Part shown: one piece after another, positions 21,143 to 30,465 of the stretch
How positions within the stretch are numbered: position 1 is the first letter of the stretch
Layout of the letters: every line of letters begins with the position of its first letter
Origin: Plasticicumulans acidivorans
GTDB taxonomy: Bacteria; Pseudomonadota; Gammaproteobacteria; Competibacterales; Competibacteraceae
Reading direction: 5' to 3'
DNA length: 64,000 nt
Assembly: GCF_003182095.1 (NCBI RefSeq)
Contig: NZ_QGTJ01000004.1
Location: 186,001-250,000 of the forward strand
Position numbers and translations under genes: made by a program
The notes under the pieces: generated by a model
Database searches by the model: none
What the model was told of the DNA's origin: nothing
The model's input: only the letters and a program-made list of their open reading frames with translations

Positions 21143-23167
21143 TCAGTGGGCCGGGTGGAGGCGGCGGCGGCCGAGATGCCAGGCGAAGAAGGCCGCCGCC
21201 AGCGCAAACCCCAGTTCATCGGTCAGCGGCAGAGCCGCGACCAGCGTACCGGCCGCGCTGGCTGCCAGCAGGCGCTGCGCCCAGTTCAGCGGCGCCAGGC
21301 AGTAGCCGATCGAAGCCGCTCCCCACAGCAGGATCGCCAGCAGGGCCTTGCCCACGGCGTAGATCACCACCAGCGGTCCGGGATCGCCCTGCAGCATCAG
21401 CGCCGGCTCATAGACGGCCATGTAAGGGACGACGAAGCCGGCGATCGCGATGCGCAGGCAATTCATGCCGATCTTCAGCCCCGAGGCATGCGCGATCGGC
21501 GCCGCGGCAAAGGCGGCGAGCGCCACTGGCGGCGTCAGGTCGGCCATGATGCCGAAATAGAACACGAACATGTGCGAGACGATCAGCGGCACGCCGAGGT
21601 GCAGCAGGGCCGGCGCCGCCAGCGCCGAAGTGATGATGTAGTTCGGAATCGTCGGAATGCCCATGCCGAGCAGCAGGCAGGCCAGCATCGTCAGCATCAG
21701 CGACAGCAGCAGGCTGTTCGCCCCCAGATCGATGACCAGGCTGGCGAATTGCGAGGCCACGCCGGTCAGCGTGGTCACGGCCATGATCGTGCCGACCAGC
21801 GCACAGGCGACGCCGACCGGCACGGCGTGGCGGGCACCGTCGGCCAGGCTATCGCGGGCCAGGCACAGCGTGGCGCGGCCGCCGCGCAGGCAGCAGAGGA
21901 TCGCGACCAGCAGGGCGATCAGGCCCAGCAGCACATTGATGCCAAAGCGCAGGAACGCCGAGGCGGCCAGGCCCAGCGCGATCCAGAACAGCACGCGCGG
22001 CAACATGCCCAGGCGCGTGGCCAGCGGTGAGCCGAGGATCAGCAATGCGGTCAGCGCCAGGCCGACGCTGCCGGCGAACAGCGGCGTGTAACCGGCGAAC
22101 AGCAGCCAGACCAGCACCGCCAGCGGCAGGATCAGGTACCAGCGGGCCCGCAGGGCCGCCAGCGCATCCGGGCACTGTGCCTTGGGCAGCCCGTGCAGGC
22201 CGGCGCGACCAGCCTCCAGATGCACCATCCAGAAGGTCGTGAAGAAGTACAGCAGGGCCGGGATTACCGCCGCCGTGCAGATGTCGACGTAAGGCACGCC
22301 CAGCGTCTCGGCCATGATGAAGGCCACGGCCCCCATCACCGGCGGCATGATCTGGCCGCCCATGCTCGCGGTGGCTTCGACGGCGCCGGCGAATTCGGCG
22401 CGGTAGCCGAAGCGCTTCATCAGCGGAATCGTGAACTGCCCGGTGGTGACGACGTTGGCGACCCCCGAGCCGTTGATCGTGCCCATCAGGCCGGATGACA
22501 CCACCGAAACCTTGGCCGGCCCGCCGCGCAGATGGCCGACGCTGCCCATCGCCACGTCGGTGAACAGCTGCACCATGCCGGCGCGTTCAAGGAAGGCGCC
22601 GAAGACGATGAACAGAAAGATGTAGGAAGAGGAGACATAGGTCGGGATGCCGTACAGCCCCTCGGTCCCCAGGTAGAGCTGCTCGACGACCTGCTCGAAG
22701 GCATAACCGCGGTGGGCGAGAGGCTCCGGCAGGTACTGGCCGAACAGCGCATAAGCCAGAAACACCGCACAGATCAGCGGCAGTGCCCAGCCCATCAGCC
22801 GTCGCGCGGCATCGAATACCAGCAGCGTCACCGCGCAGCCGACGATCAGGTCGGTCAGCGACGGATCGCCAGCCCGCTGGATCAGCTCGGCGAGGAAGAT
22901 CCAATGGTAGAAGGCCAGCGCAAAAGCCAGGGCACCGAGCCCCCATGGCAGTGCCGCCCGCCGCGGCGAGGCATGGGCGCGGCGGGCGCACAGCGCATAC
23001 ACCAGCAGCAGCAGAAAGCCGACATGCAGCGAGCGCACCACCTGGCTGGGTAATGGCGACCACGCCGCCGTCCACAGCTGAAAGGAGGAAAACGCCACGC
23101 AGATGGCGTAGATCAGCCGGTCGCTGCGCGGGGCGGCATCGGCGGGCGGAACGAGCAGATCGGACAT
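21143..23167 (-). CDS. TRAP transporter fused permease (4TM/12TM)
   Basis: Inner-membrane permease of a secondary, ion-driven TRAP system in which the small (DctQ-like) and large (DctM-like) subunits are fused: 674 residues with about 16 or more membrane helices. Family marks include GLMGTINGSGVANVVTTG, SMGGQIMPPVMGAVAFIMAE and MGIPTIPNYIITSALAAPAL. It partners the TAXI periplasmic receptor encoded 69 bases upstream. Substrates of TAXI systems are mostly unassigned; dicarboxylates or glutamate are examples. Confidence 0.93.
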   Translation of the reverse strand: MSDLLVPPADAAPRSDRLIYAICVAFSSFQLWTAAWSPLPSQVVRSLHVGFLLLLVYALCARRAHASPRRAALPWGLGALAFALAFYHWIFLAELIQRAGDPSLTDLIVGCAVTLLVFDAARRLMGWALPLICAVFLAYALFGQYLPEPLAHRGYAFEQVVEQLYLGTEGLYGIPTYVSSSYIFLFIVFGAFLERAGMVQLFTDVAMGSVGHLRGGPAKVSVVSSGLMGTINGSGVANVVTTGQFTIPLMKRFGYRAEFAGAVEATASMGGQIMPPVMGAVAFIMAETLGVPYVDICTAAVIPALLYFFTTFWMVHLEAGRAGLHGLPKAQCPDALAALRARWYLILPLAVLVWLLFAGYTPLFAGSVGLALTALLILGSPLATRLGMLPRVLFWIALGLAASAFLRFGINVLLGLIALLVAILCCLRGGRATLCLARDSLADGARHAVPVGVACALVGTIMAVTTLTGVASQFASLVIDLGANSLLLSLMLTMLACLLLGMGIPTIPNYIITSALAAPALLHLGVPLIVSHMFVFYFGIMADLTPPVALAAFAAAPIAHASGLKIGMNCLRIAIAGFVVPYMAVYEPALMLQGDPGPLVVIYAVGKALLAILLWGAASIGYCLAPLNWAQRLLAASAAGTLVAALPLTDELGFALAAAFFAWHLGRRRLHPAH

Positions 23168-23236
23168 GTCGGCAGGACCGCAGGCGGGACGCGCCGGCGG
23201 CGCGTCGTCAGGGCGTGAAGCGTGTGTGCGGCGGAC

Positions 23237-24193
23237 CTACTTGAGTAACCCCACCTCGCGGTAATACTTCTCCGCGCCCGGGTGCAGCGGAATCGGCAGA
23301 CCCTTGACGGCGTTTTCGAGCTTGATCGCCCGGCCCGCGGCATGGGCCGCCGCCAGCTGGTCGAGGTGCTCGAACAGGCCCTTGGCCATCGCATAGGCGA
23401 CCTCATCCGGTACACCGCTGTGCGTGACGAGGATGTTGGTGATCGCCACGGTCGGCACGGTGGCATCCTGTCCTTCGTAGGTGGCGACGGGGATCTCGGC
23501 GGGCTGGTAGGCGCTGTCGCCGATCTTCGCCACCACGTCGGCCGGGACCGGCACGACGACGATCGGCACGGCGGTCGCCAGATCGCGGATCGAGGCGACG
23601 CCGAGCCCGGCCGACTGCAGCGTCACGTCGATCTGGCGGTTTTTCATCAGCTCGACCGATTCGCCGAACGGCAGGTATTCGACCTTGGCGAAGTCGGCGT
23701 AGCTCAGGCCGGCGGCGGCGAGCACCGTACGGGCGTTGAGCTCGGTTCCCGATTTCGGGGCGCCGACAGAAATGCGCTTGCCCTTCAGGTCGGCCAGCGT
23801 GCGGATGCCCGAGTCCTTCGCGGCAATGATCTGGATGTAGTTCGGATAGATCGCCGCCAGCGCGCGCAGCTTTTTCAGCGGGGCCTTGAAGCCGGCCTCG
23901 GCATTGCCGGCCCAGGCCTGACTGACCGCATCGCCGAGTGAAAAGCCGAGTTCACCGCGTCCGGCCTGCAGCAGATTGAGGTTCTCGACCGAGGCCTTGG
24001 TCGCCTGCACCGAGGGGCGGGCGTCCGGCACTGCGGTTTCGAACACTTTGCCGAGCGCCACGCCGAGCGGGTAGTACACGCCGCTGGTGCCGCCGGTGAG
24101 GATGTTGATGAACTGCGCTGCCGGGGCAACGGCCGCGAACAGCAGGCCGGCGACGAGCGCGAGGCCGCAGAGCGGGGCACGCGTGCGTGTCAT
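23237..24193 (-). CDS. TAXI-family TRAP transporter periplasmic receptor
   Basis: Periplasmic substrate-binding protein with a signal peptide (residues 1-24, ending AVAPAA). The mature start QFINILTGGTSGVYYPLGVALGKVFE is the strongly conserved TAXI motif. From ATG 24193, with GGAGA 6 bases upstream, it has 318 residues. First gene of the TAXI-TRAP-DUF1850 operon. The 278 bases between it and the next gene (24194-24471) presumably hold divergent promoters, but I see no clear boxes. Confidence 0.92.
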   Translation of the reverse strand: MTRTRAPLCGLALVAGLLFAAVAPAAQFINILTGGTSGVYYPLGVALGKVFETAVPDARPSVQATKASVENLNLLQAGRGELGFSLGDAVSQAWAGNAEAGFKAPLKKLRALAAIYPNYIQIIAAKDSGIRTLADLKGKRISVGAPKSGTELNARTVLAAAGLSYADFAKVEYLPFGESVELMKNRQIDVTLQSAGLGVASIRDLATAVPIVVVPVPADVVAKIGDSAYQPAEIPVATYEGQDATVPTVAITNILVTHSGVPDEVAYAMAKGLFEHLDQLAAAHAAGRAIKLENAVKGLPIPLHPGAEKYYREVGLLK

Positions 24194-24471
24194 GGGGCAT
24201 CTCCTTGGTGGTGGCAAGACATCGCGGCCGGTCGGCACTGCGTGCTCTGTCCGCGGCCGGGACATCGCTTGAGTATTGCCGGGTGACCGGTCCATGCAAG
24301 GCGAGGGCGGACACAATGCGTTACGCGTGTGCTGAAAAAGCGAACTAGCTTCGAATCATCTCCGGCGATCGCCGTGGCGGCCGGTATGGCCTGCCCCTCG
24401 ACGCCCCCTGTCTGTCTCCCGGTAGACCGTCACGGGATCGTCGGAGAACCAAATATGTTTCGGAGGCCCCC

Positions 24472-24702
24472 ATGAACCGCCCAACCGACTCCTTCGCCTG
24501 GCAGGATCTTGAGCGTCGGCTTGCGTTGAGCCGTGACGCCGGTGTTGGCAGTGGTGAGCCGGGAGCCTGCCGTTGCGAGCGTTGCGGCGCCGTGCTCGAA
24601 GCACAGCGCCGTGACGAGGGCTTCGTGCTCTGCGCCATCTGTACTGGTGAGCAGAGGCCGCGGGCCGTCAATGAGCCCGATCGGGCACTGTTATCCCCCT
24701 GA
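24472..24702 (+). CDS. Small zinc-ribbon-like protein
   Basis: A 76-residue protein with an excellent ribosome binding site (CGGAGG 5 bases before the ATG). The middle has two CxxC pairs, CERC and CAIC, about 20 residues apart, the spacing of a small zinc ribbon (CRCERCGAVL ... FVLCAICTG). No family recognised. It stands alone on the plus strand between the TAXI receptor and the outer-membrane protein. Confidence 0.6.
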   Translation: MNRPTDSFAWQDLERRLALSRDAGVGSGEPGACRCERCGAVLEAQRRDEGFVLCAICTGEQRPRAVNEPDRALLSP

Positions 24703-24795
24703 TTCTGCTGAACGGCCACGACCGGCTGCTATCGTTAACGGGCCGGCTGCCGTCGGGCGGTCGGCTTTTTTTGTGCCAATTCAGGGGAAAGGCGG

Positions 24796-25992
24796 ATGAA
24801 GCGATGGCTGATAGCGGGTGTATTGCTCAGTTGCATCACATCTGTGCTGCAAGCGAAAGATCTGTTCGTCGTGGGCCTGAGTGTCGATTCAGCGGCCGAG
24901 GTGCGCACGCCCTATGACAACGTCGACGATATGTTCGATGCCCTGACCAATGAGGGCATGCAGAAGGTCGTGCCGGCCTACACCGATATGTCGGCCGCCT
25001 CGGCGGCGCTGTATGTGCGCGGCCTGCCGGCTGAGGCCAGTTATGCCGCCGGCTCGACGACGCTGCGTTTTCGCGTGCCTTCGCTCGGCATCGATGAGAG
25101 CTTCACCGGCACCAGCCGTGACGACAGCAAGAAGCTGTTCGAGGACTACGTCAAACATAACGGCAACGACATCCTCACCCGCATGCTGCACGAGCTGGCG
25201 CGCGTTTCACCGGTCGATCCGGTGGCCGGTAACCCGAGCAGCCTGATGGCACAGATGGGCGCTCAGGATTTCTCGGTGGCGATGAGTGATGCCGGCGGCA
25301 ACGGTCCGGGCGGGCTCGGCACGATCGGTCTGGCCTTCCAGCGCTATTCGCTCGGTGGCTTCGACACCAACGTCACCACGCTGCCGCTCGGTTATTCCTT
25401 CGACATCGGCAACGGTTACCGCCTGCAGCTCAGCACACCGATCTATCGGGTGGATACGCAGGACACCGTCAGCTACGGCGGCAGCATCGGCGCCGCCCTG
25501 CGCGTGCCGCTGTCGAGCGCCTGGGTACTGACCCCCGCGCTGCGTTTCGGCGCCGTCGGCTCTGCCGATCAGGGCGCAGCGGCGGGCATGTTCTCCGGCT
25601 CGCTGACCAGTCGCTACGTCTGGTCGCTGGGTGGCATGGATCTGGGCATGACCAACCAGGTCGGCATGTATCAGTCGCGCAGCGTCAACATCGGCGATTA
25701 CGACGCCGACTACGATTTGTCCAATCGCTCGCTGAAGAACGGCTTCGATCTCAACGGCGAACTCGGCGACACCTTTCTCGGCAAGGGCGCCCACTGGCAG
25801 GCCTGGATCATCGATACCCGCTTTTACGGCGATGAACTGTATGCCAACAGCTGGCAGGAATACGGCGTCGCCGTGGGGACGCGCGTGCAGGCCGGTCAGC
25901 TGGTCTATGACAATCTCCAGCTCGGCCTGAGCTACACCCACGGCGAGAACGATGTCAGCGGCGTCAAGCTGAACGTTGGCTACCGTTTCTGA
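24796..25992 (+). CDS. Outer-membrane beta-barrel protein of unknown function
   Basis: A 398-residue protein with a signal peptide (about 1-20, ending VLQAKD). Residues about 160-398 show alternating amphipathic strands rich in Gly and Tyr (for example LGYSFDIGNGYRLQLS) and the protein ends in YRF, the C-terminal aromatic signal for BAM-dependent insertion. The N-terminal about 140 residues look globular and could be periplasmic or form a plug. It resembles conjugal-transfer TraF-like or generic barrel proteins only in broad style. Single-gene unit. Confidence 0.7.
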   Translation: MKRWLIAGVLLSCITSVLQAKDLFVVGLSVDSAAEVRTPYDNVDDMFDALTNEGMQKVVPAYTDMSAASAALYVRGLPAEASYAAGSTTLRFRVPSLGIDESFTGTSRDDSKKLFEDYVKHNGNDILTRMLHELARVSPVDPVAGNPSSLMAQMGAQDFSVAMSDAGGNGPGGLGTIGLAFQRYSLGGFDTNVTTLPLGYSFDIGNGYRLQLSTPIYRVDTQDTVSYGGSIGAALRVPLSSAWVLTPALRFGAVGSADQGAAAGMFSGSLTSRYVWSLGGMDLGMTNQVGMYQSRSVNIGDYDADYDLSNRSLKNGFDLNGELGDTFLGKGAHWQAWIIDTRFYGDELYANSWQEYGVAVGTRVQAGQLVYDNLQLGLSYTHGENDVSGVKLNVGYRF

Positions 25993-26194
25993 GCCTGCCG
26001 GGTCGCAGGCAGCCGGCCGGTGGGCGTGTCGGCTGCCGCGGTGAGATTGCTGGCATGCCGCCGTGATGCGGCGCCGGCATCCGCGCCGCGACAGCGCCCG
26101 GTCAGGTGCGCTGCCGCGAGGGCTGCATCAGCGCGCCAGCGTCCGCCTGCTCGGGGCGGGGGACGCAAGGCGCAGCGTCCGGCGGTGGCCGGAC

Positions 26195-27079
26195 TCAGAC
26201 TCCCTTGACGCTGCCGCAGCTGCTGCTGCCCCAGTCGCCGAGGTTCGGGTCGTTGCAGATATCGCGCAGTGCGGCATTGCCGCGGCTGACCACCAGCTTG
26301 CCTTCCTCACGTTTGGCGGAGGCCTGCTGCGCCTGCTGCTCGGTCTGCACCGCGCTGGGCGCGGTCTTCAACGCCACCGGGCGCGCCTTGGGCTTGCGCA
26401 CCGAGGCGGCCACTTCAGTGCGCGTCGTGCCCTTGCTGCGCAGGTCTTCTTCGTAGGCACGGGTGTAGGTGTCGAGGTTTTCGCCGATGCGGCCGTCGAC
26501 CGCCGTCATCAGGCGGTTGGTTTCGTCGAGCCCGGAGACGATTTCGCTCAGCCGGGCGCGGCCTTCGCTGTCGGACATGCGCCCGCCGCGCTTGGCCTGC
26601 AGCAGCGTTTTGTATTCCTGCTGATAGCAGCTCTGCGCCTGCTTGGCCGACGCGATGTTGCGGTCGAGTTCGCCGGAGGCATTGGTGAAGTCGCTGCCGT
26701 AGGAGGCGAAGCGGGCATTGTCCTCGGCGATCTGGCGCTGCTTCTCCATGTAATAGCTGCCGACACCGCCGGCGACGGCACCGACCGCCGCGCCGATCAG
26801 CGCATTGCGTCCGGTATGGTCGTCACCGCCGGCCAGTGCACCCAGCAGACCGCCGGCGACCGCACCGGCTGCCGCACCGGTGACCACCGACTGCGACAGG
26901 CGGTCATCGGACTGGCGCAGGTAGTTCACCGGTTCATAGCAGCGCGGGTAGTAGCTGACGGTCGTGGTCTGCGCCACCGAACTGGTGGGGTTGCCCAGCG
27001 TCACGCAACCGCTGACGGCCAGACTGAGCGACAGGGCGGCGGCGAGTTTGCGGGCGCCGGGCGCAGCGAGGGTGTCCAT
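26195..27079 (-). CDS. Glycine-zipper lipoprotein, candidate TagQ
   Basis: A 294-residue lipoprotein with lipobox LAVSGC (Cys about residue 25). Residues about 67-108 contain a glycine-zipper membrane region (GAAAGAVAGGLLGALAGG and GAAVGAVAGGVGSYY); the rest is helical and charged. It is the last gene of the ppkA-tagTSR-like operon. In Pseudomonas aeruginosa TagQ is an outer-membrane lipoprotein of similar size in the same pathway, so a TagQ role is plausible; this rests on context, size and lipidation, not on recognised sequence identity. The 202 bases downstream (25993-26194) contain only short inverted repeats. Confidence 0.65.
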   Translation of the reverse strand: MDTLAAPGARKLAAALSLSLAVSGCVTLGNPTSSVAQTTTVSYYPRCYEPVNYLRQSDDRLSQSVVTGAAAGAVAGGLLGALAGGDDHTGRNALIGAAVGAVAGGVGSYYMEKQRQIAEDNARFASYGSDFTNASGELDRNIASAKQAQSCYQQEYKTLLQAKRGGRMSDSEGRARLSEIVSGLDETNRLMTAVDGRIGENLDTYTRAYEEDLRSKGTTRTEVAASVRKPKARPVALKTAPSAVQTEQQAQQASAKREEGKLVVSRGNAALRDICNDPNLGDWGSSSCGSVKGV

Positions 27080-27130
27080 GGATGAGTCTCCAGTGATGAA
27101 ATTCGGAAACGAGGGGGGTTGGTCCCCACT

Positions 27131-27550
27131 CTAGTGCAGCCGCGCGTCGGCGACAGCCCGCACGTGCAGCCTGCCGTGGATGCGCAGCAGCGCCTGCCGC
27201 GCACCGCCGATGAATCGGTGATGCGCGGCTGAAGGGCGTGATATTTCGGGCGGATGGTGCCTCGTGTCGGGCAGGGAGACGCGGATGGATCGTGCCGTAT
27301 CCACGGTTGCCGCCGCACGGTCGACCAGTGCATCGCGCACGTCCCAGATGCACTCGCGTGTACGCGGCAGCTCGTCGAGATATTCCTGCCAGAGCAGCGG
27401 GTCGCCGCTCGGCAGCTGATATTCGAGGCGCAGTGTCTCGATCAGCGACTGCCGGCAGCGCGGCAGCGGTGGACGCTGCGCCGGCACCGGTGCCGGTGCA
27501 TCGGCGCAGGCCGCGAGCAGGGCCAGTGCGGGCAGCAGGGTGGCGCGCAT
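27131..27550 (-). CDS. Small lipoprotein in the ppkA-tag operon
   Basis: From the ATG at 27550, four bases after the upstream gene's stop, it has 139 residues with a lipobox ending LLAAC (Cys about residue 15). The mature part is Pro-rich at first and then helical. No family recognised. The tight spacing to the SUMF1-domain gene before it and the glycine-zipper lipoprotein after it makes it part of the operon. It has no counterpart in the standard tagQRST-ppkA set that I know of. Confidence 0.65.
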   Translation of the reverse strand: MRATLLPALALLAACADAPAPVPAQRPPLPRCRQSLIETLRLEYQLPSGDPLLWQEYLDELPRTRECIWDVRDALVDRAAATVDTARSIRVSLPDTRHHPPEISRPSAAHHRFIGGARQALLRIHGRLHVRAVADARLH

Positions 27551-27554
27551 GGGC

Positions 27555-29279
27555 TCAGCGGCCGAGCAATTCGTTGAGCACCGGTTCGGGCTCAAGGCGG
27601 CGGGCCTGGCGATACTGCTCGACGTGCTTCATGAACAGCGTCGCGCGCGCCAGCAGGCTCTGACCGATGACCGGTTTGCGGGCGAGTTCATCCTGCACGC
27701 GCTGGAACTGCTGACGGAACATGTCGTCGGCATAACGCGCCCCGGTTGCGGCGTTGTCGAGGTAGATCGACAGCGCCCCCTGCAGCGCGCTGGTGCCGTT
27801 GTTGACGCCGGTCGAGAGGACCTCGATGGCGGCTTGGTTGCGGTCGCGCTTGGCCTTGTCGAGGCGCTCGCGCAGCTGGATCAGGCGGATGTTGTAGTTG
27901 CCGATGGTCTCGGCGACCAGCGCCGCCGACTGGATCAGGTTGCCGGCGGCTTCCTTGCGCTGGTCGGCGATCAGCGCGACGTTGCGTTTGAGCTCCTCGC
28001 TGAGTTCGGTCAGCGCCCGGGCCATGCGGGGTTCATCGGTGTTGGCGATGATCGCGTCGAGGCGGGCGCCGGCGTCGGCCTCGCTGGTGATGTCGTCGGT
28101 CAGGCTGGCGAGGCGGCCTTCGGCCTGCCAGCGTTCGAGCAGCTCGTCATAGCGCGCGCGCGGTGCCGCCAGCGTGCCGAGGGCGACGCGGAACCCGGTG
28201 GTGGCGTTGTGGCTCGGACTGCCGTCGGCGCCGAACAGCGGGTACTCGCGGCGCATGCCGGTGAACAGCGCCTGCTCACCTTCCAGGTAATTGCCGCCCT
28301 TGACGATGAAGCCGCCGGTGCCGCCGCCGAAGCGGCCGCCGCCACGCACCATCAGGAATGGATCGAGCACCATTTCCGCCGCGTTGCCGATGACGTCGAA
28401 CAGGCCGGCCGGATTCGGCTTGCGCGTGCCGATCGGCGCCAGCCGCGCCGCCTGCCCGCTGCCGCCGACGACCTGGTTGTAGACCGCCCATTCGCGCAGC
28501 GGCCCGTCCTCGGTGGCCTCGGCGGAACGGCGCGGGAACAGGCGGGCTTCGAGCGCCTGGCGGTCGACGGCGTGGCCGCCGCGGGCGGCGAACTCCCACT
28601 CGGTCTCGGTCGGCAGGCGCACGAACGACGGCGCACCGCCGGCCGCCGAATTCGGGCCGCCGGCCAGTGCCGGCAGCGCGTCCGCGTGGGTGCGGCCGAG
28701 CCATTGCGTGTACAGCGCGGTAAAGCGCAGCGCGTCGTACCAGGAGACTTCGACCATCGGCAGGCGGCTGCGGGCATCGGCTTTCGGGCAGGCCGGCGGC
28801 TCGGCCTGCGTGCCGCGCAGCCAGGGCTCCTGCGCCATCACCGCCGCGTACTGGTACTGGGTGACCTCATACTTGCCGATGAAATACAGCATCGGCCGCA
28901 GGCCGTCGCCGCCGCTCGGCAGATGACCGGCCAGGCGCTCGCGCCAGGCTGGCGGCAGGTCGGCGAGTTCGAACTGACCGTTGATGTGGGCGCGGCGGAA
29001 GCCGGCGAGAAAGCCCTGCCGGTAGCCCGGATCGTTCTCGCTGAAGGCGTAGCCGAGATTGACCTCGCGGTCATCGAGCGCGCTGCGCGCCAGCACGTAG
29101 ATGTAGCGCAGCACCAGCTTGCCGTCGCAGGGCAGCGGCAGCGTGACGTCGTCGGCCAGCGGCTGCGGGTCGTAGAGCGGGTCGGGCGCGGCCGGCGCCT
29201 CGTCCGCGGCGCGGGCGGTGCCGGCCAGGGTGAGCAGGAGCGCAAGCGGCCATGCCGCGCGGCGTGCAGATTCAGACAT
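27555..29279 (-). CDS. tagR: SUMF1/FGE-domain periplasmic protein, TagR-like
   Basis: A periplasmic protein (signal peptide about 1-25, ending GTARA) of 574 residues. A formylglycine-generating-enzyme fold covers about 100-380: YEVTQYQYAAVM, LPTETEWEFAARGG, GLFDVIGNAAEMVLDPF and TTGFRVAL. The segment where catalytic FGEs carry their Cys pair reads VKGGNYLEGEQALFTGMRR, with no Cys, so it is a non-enzymatic scaffold. The C-terminal about 190 residues are helical. TagR of the T6SS threonine-phosphorylation pathway is a protein of this type that activates the kinase PpkA. The ATG overlaps the permease stop by 8 bases. Confidence 0.82.
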   Translation of the reverse strand: MSESARRAAWPLALLLTLAGTARAADEAPAAPDPLYDPQPLADDVTLPLPCDGKLVLRYIYVLARSALDDREVNLGYAFSENDPGYRQGFLAGFRRAHINGQFELADLPPAWRERLAGHLPSGGDGLRPMLYFIGKYEVTQYQYAAVMAQEPWLRGTQAEPPACPKADARSRLPMVEVSWYDALRFTALYTQWLGRTHADALPALAGGPNSAAGGAPSFVRLPTETEWEFAARGGHAVDRQALEARLFPRRSAEATEDGPLREWAVYNQVVGGSGQAARLAPIGTRKPNPAGLFDVIGNAAEMVLDPFLMVRGGGRFGGGTGGFIVKGGNYLEGEQALFTGMRREYPLFGADGSPSHNATTGFRVALGTLAAPRARYDELLERWQAEGRLASLTDDITSEADAGARLDAIIANTDEPRMARALTELSEELKRNVALIADQRKEAAGNLIQSAALVAETIGNYNIRLIQLRERLDKAKRDRNQAAIEVLSTGVNNGTSALQGALSIYLDNAATGARYADDMFRQQFQRVQDELARKPVIGQSLLARATLFMKHVEQYRQARRLEPEPVLNELLGR

Positions 29280-30465
29280 CCCTCCAGCCCTCTGACGGTT
29301 CGATGCGGGTGGCACGCAGGCCGCCGGCCAGCGCCGCCAGCGCGACCGTGCCGAGCGTCAGCGCGACGGCGGCCAGCGCATGCAGCGGCAGCAGGCGGCA
29401 GAGCTGCTCGCCGGGTGCCGTCGCGAACAGCAGGTTCAGGCCGGCGCTGGCGCCGAAGTACAGCGCCAGTGCCAGCAGACAGCCGGCGAAGGCCGTATAC
29501 AGCGCCTGCGCCAGCGGGAACAGCAGCAGGCCGCGCGTCGGCAGCCCGAGCAGGCGCAGCAGCGACAGCTCGCGGCGTTTGCGCTCGACCGCGGCGAGGC
29601 TGGCGGCACCGGCGGCCGCCAGGTAGCCGATGCCGCCGAGCCCGGCGATCGCCGCGAACAGAATGTCGAGATTGCGTGCCAGGCGTTTCACATTGTCGAT
29701 CGCATCGGCCTGGGTCAGCACTTCGAGCCCGCGCGCCACCAGCTGCGCGCGCAGCGGCGCGACATCGTCGAGCGTGCCCGCGTACAGCCGAAAGCCCGGG
29801 TACTGCCGCGCGCCGGCCGGTTTGTCGAGGCCCGGCCAGCCGAGCGCCGGCACCGCGTAGCCGTCGCGGTAGTCCTCGGCGGCTTCCAGCAGCGGCAGCG
29901 GCACGAAGGCGGCGTCGCGATCGAAGGCGGCGAGCGGGGCGGTGCCGATGACGTTCAGGACCGCATGGGCATATTCCTCGCGCCCGGCTCGGCTGCGGCC
30001 GATGCTGGCGTCGAGCGTTGTCGCCGCACCGAGCTTTTCGGCGGCCGGCTGCGACAGCACCAGCTGGCCGCCGCCCGGTTCCGCCACGCCGTAGCGCGCC
30101 AGCAGCGGATCGCCGGCGGCAGTCGGGATCAGCTCGACGATCACGGCGCGGCCGTCGGCGCTGCGCAGCTCGGCGGTGGCGGCGATCTGGCGCGTGCGCG
30201 GCACCACGAAGGCCACGCCCGGCCAGGTGCGCAGCTCGTCGAACCAGGCCGGGGTGTAGCGGCCGCTGCCGATCGGGATCAGCTCGCGGGTGCGCGGGTC
30301 GTTGAGCAGGCGCTCGGTCAGCGTCGTCACCAGGCCGAACTTCAGGCCGAACAGCACCAGCAGCGGTGCCAGCACCGCCGCCAGGCCGAGCACCGCACAC
30401 AGCGACAGCCGCGCCTCAGCGCGGTAGTCGGCCCAGGCCAGCCCGAACACCCGCGCCGTGCTCAT
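29272..30465 (-). CDS. tagS: FtsX/MacB-type ABC permease, TagS-like
   Basis: A 397-residue inner-membrane protein with one N-terminal membrane helix (about 20-42), a large periplasmic domain (about 45-260) and three C-terminal helices, the FtsX/MacB plan typical of LolCE-like systems that act on lipoproteins or transmit signals. The coupling segment before the C-terminal helices, AVERKRRELSLLRLLGLP, is characteristic. It overlaps the ATPase gene by 4 bases and the SUMF1-domain gene by 8. TagS with TagT is thought to act with TagQ and TagR upstream of PpkA. Confidence 0.82.
   Translation of the reverse strand: MSTARVFGLAWADYRAEARLSLCAVLGLAAVLAPLLVLFGLKFGLVTTLTERLLNDPRTRELIPIGSGRYTPAWFDELRTWPGVAFVVPRTRQIAATAELRSADGRAVIVELIPTAAGDPLLARYGVAEPGGGQLVLSQPAAEKLGAATTLDASIGRSRAGREEYAHAVLNVIGTAPLAAFDRDAAFVPLPLLEAAEDYRDGYAVPALGWPGLDKPAGARQYPGFRLYAGTLDDVAPLRAQLVARGLEVLTQADAIDNVKRLARNLDILFAAIAGLGGIGYLAAAGAASLAAVERKRRELSLLRLLGLPTRGLLLFPLAQALYTAFAGCLLALALYFGASAGLNLLFATAPGEQLCRLLPLHALAAVALTLGTVALAALAGGLRATRIEPSEGWRDV

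Noticed and set aside
27540..29951. 803-codon open frame on the plus strand
   Set aside because: Antisense to the TagR-like and TagS-like genes, which have clear domains, signal peptides and coupled starts.
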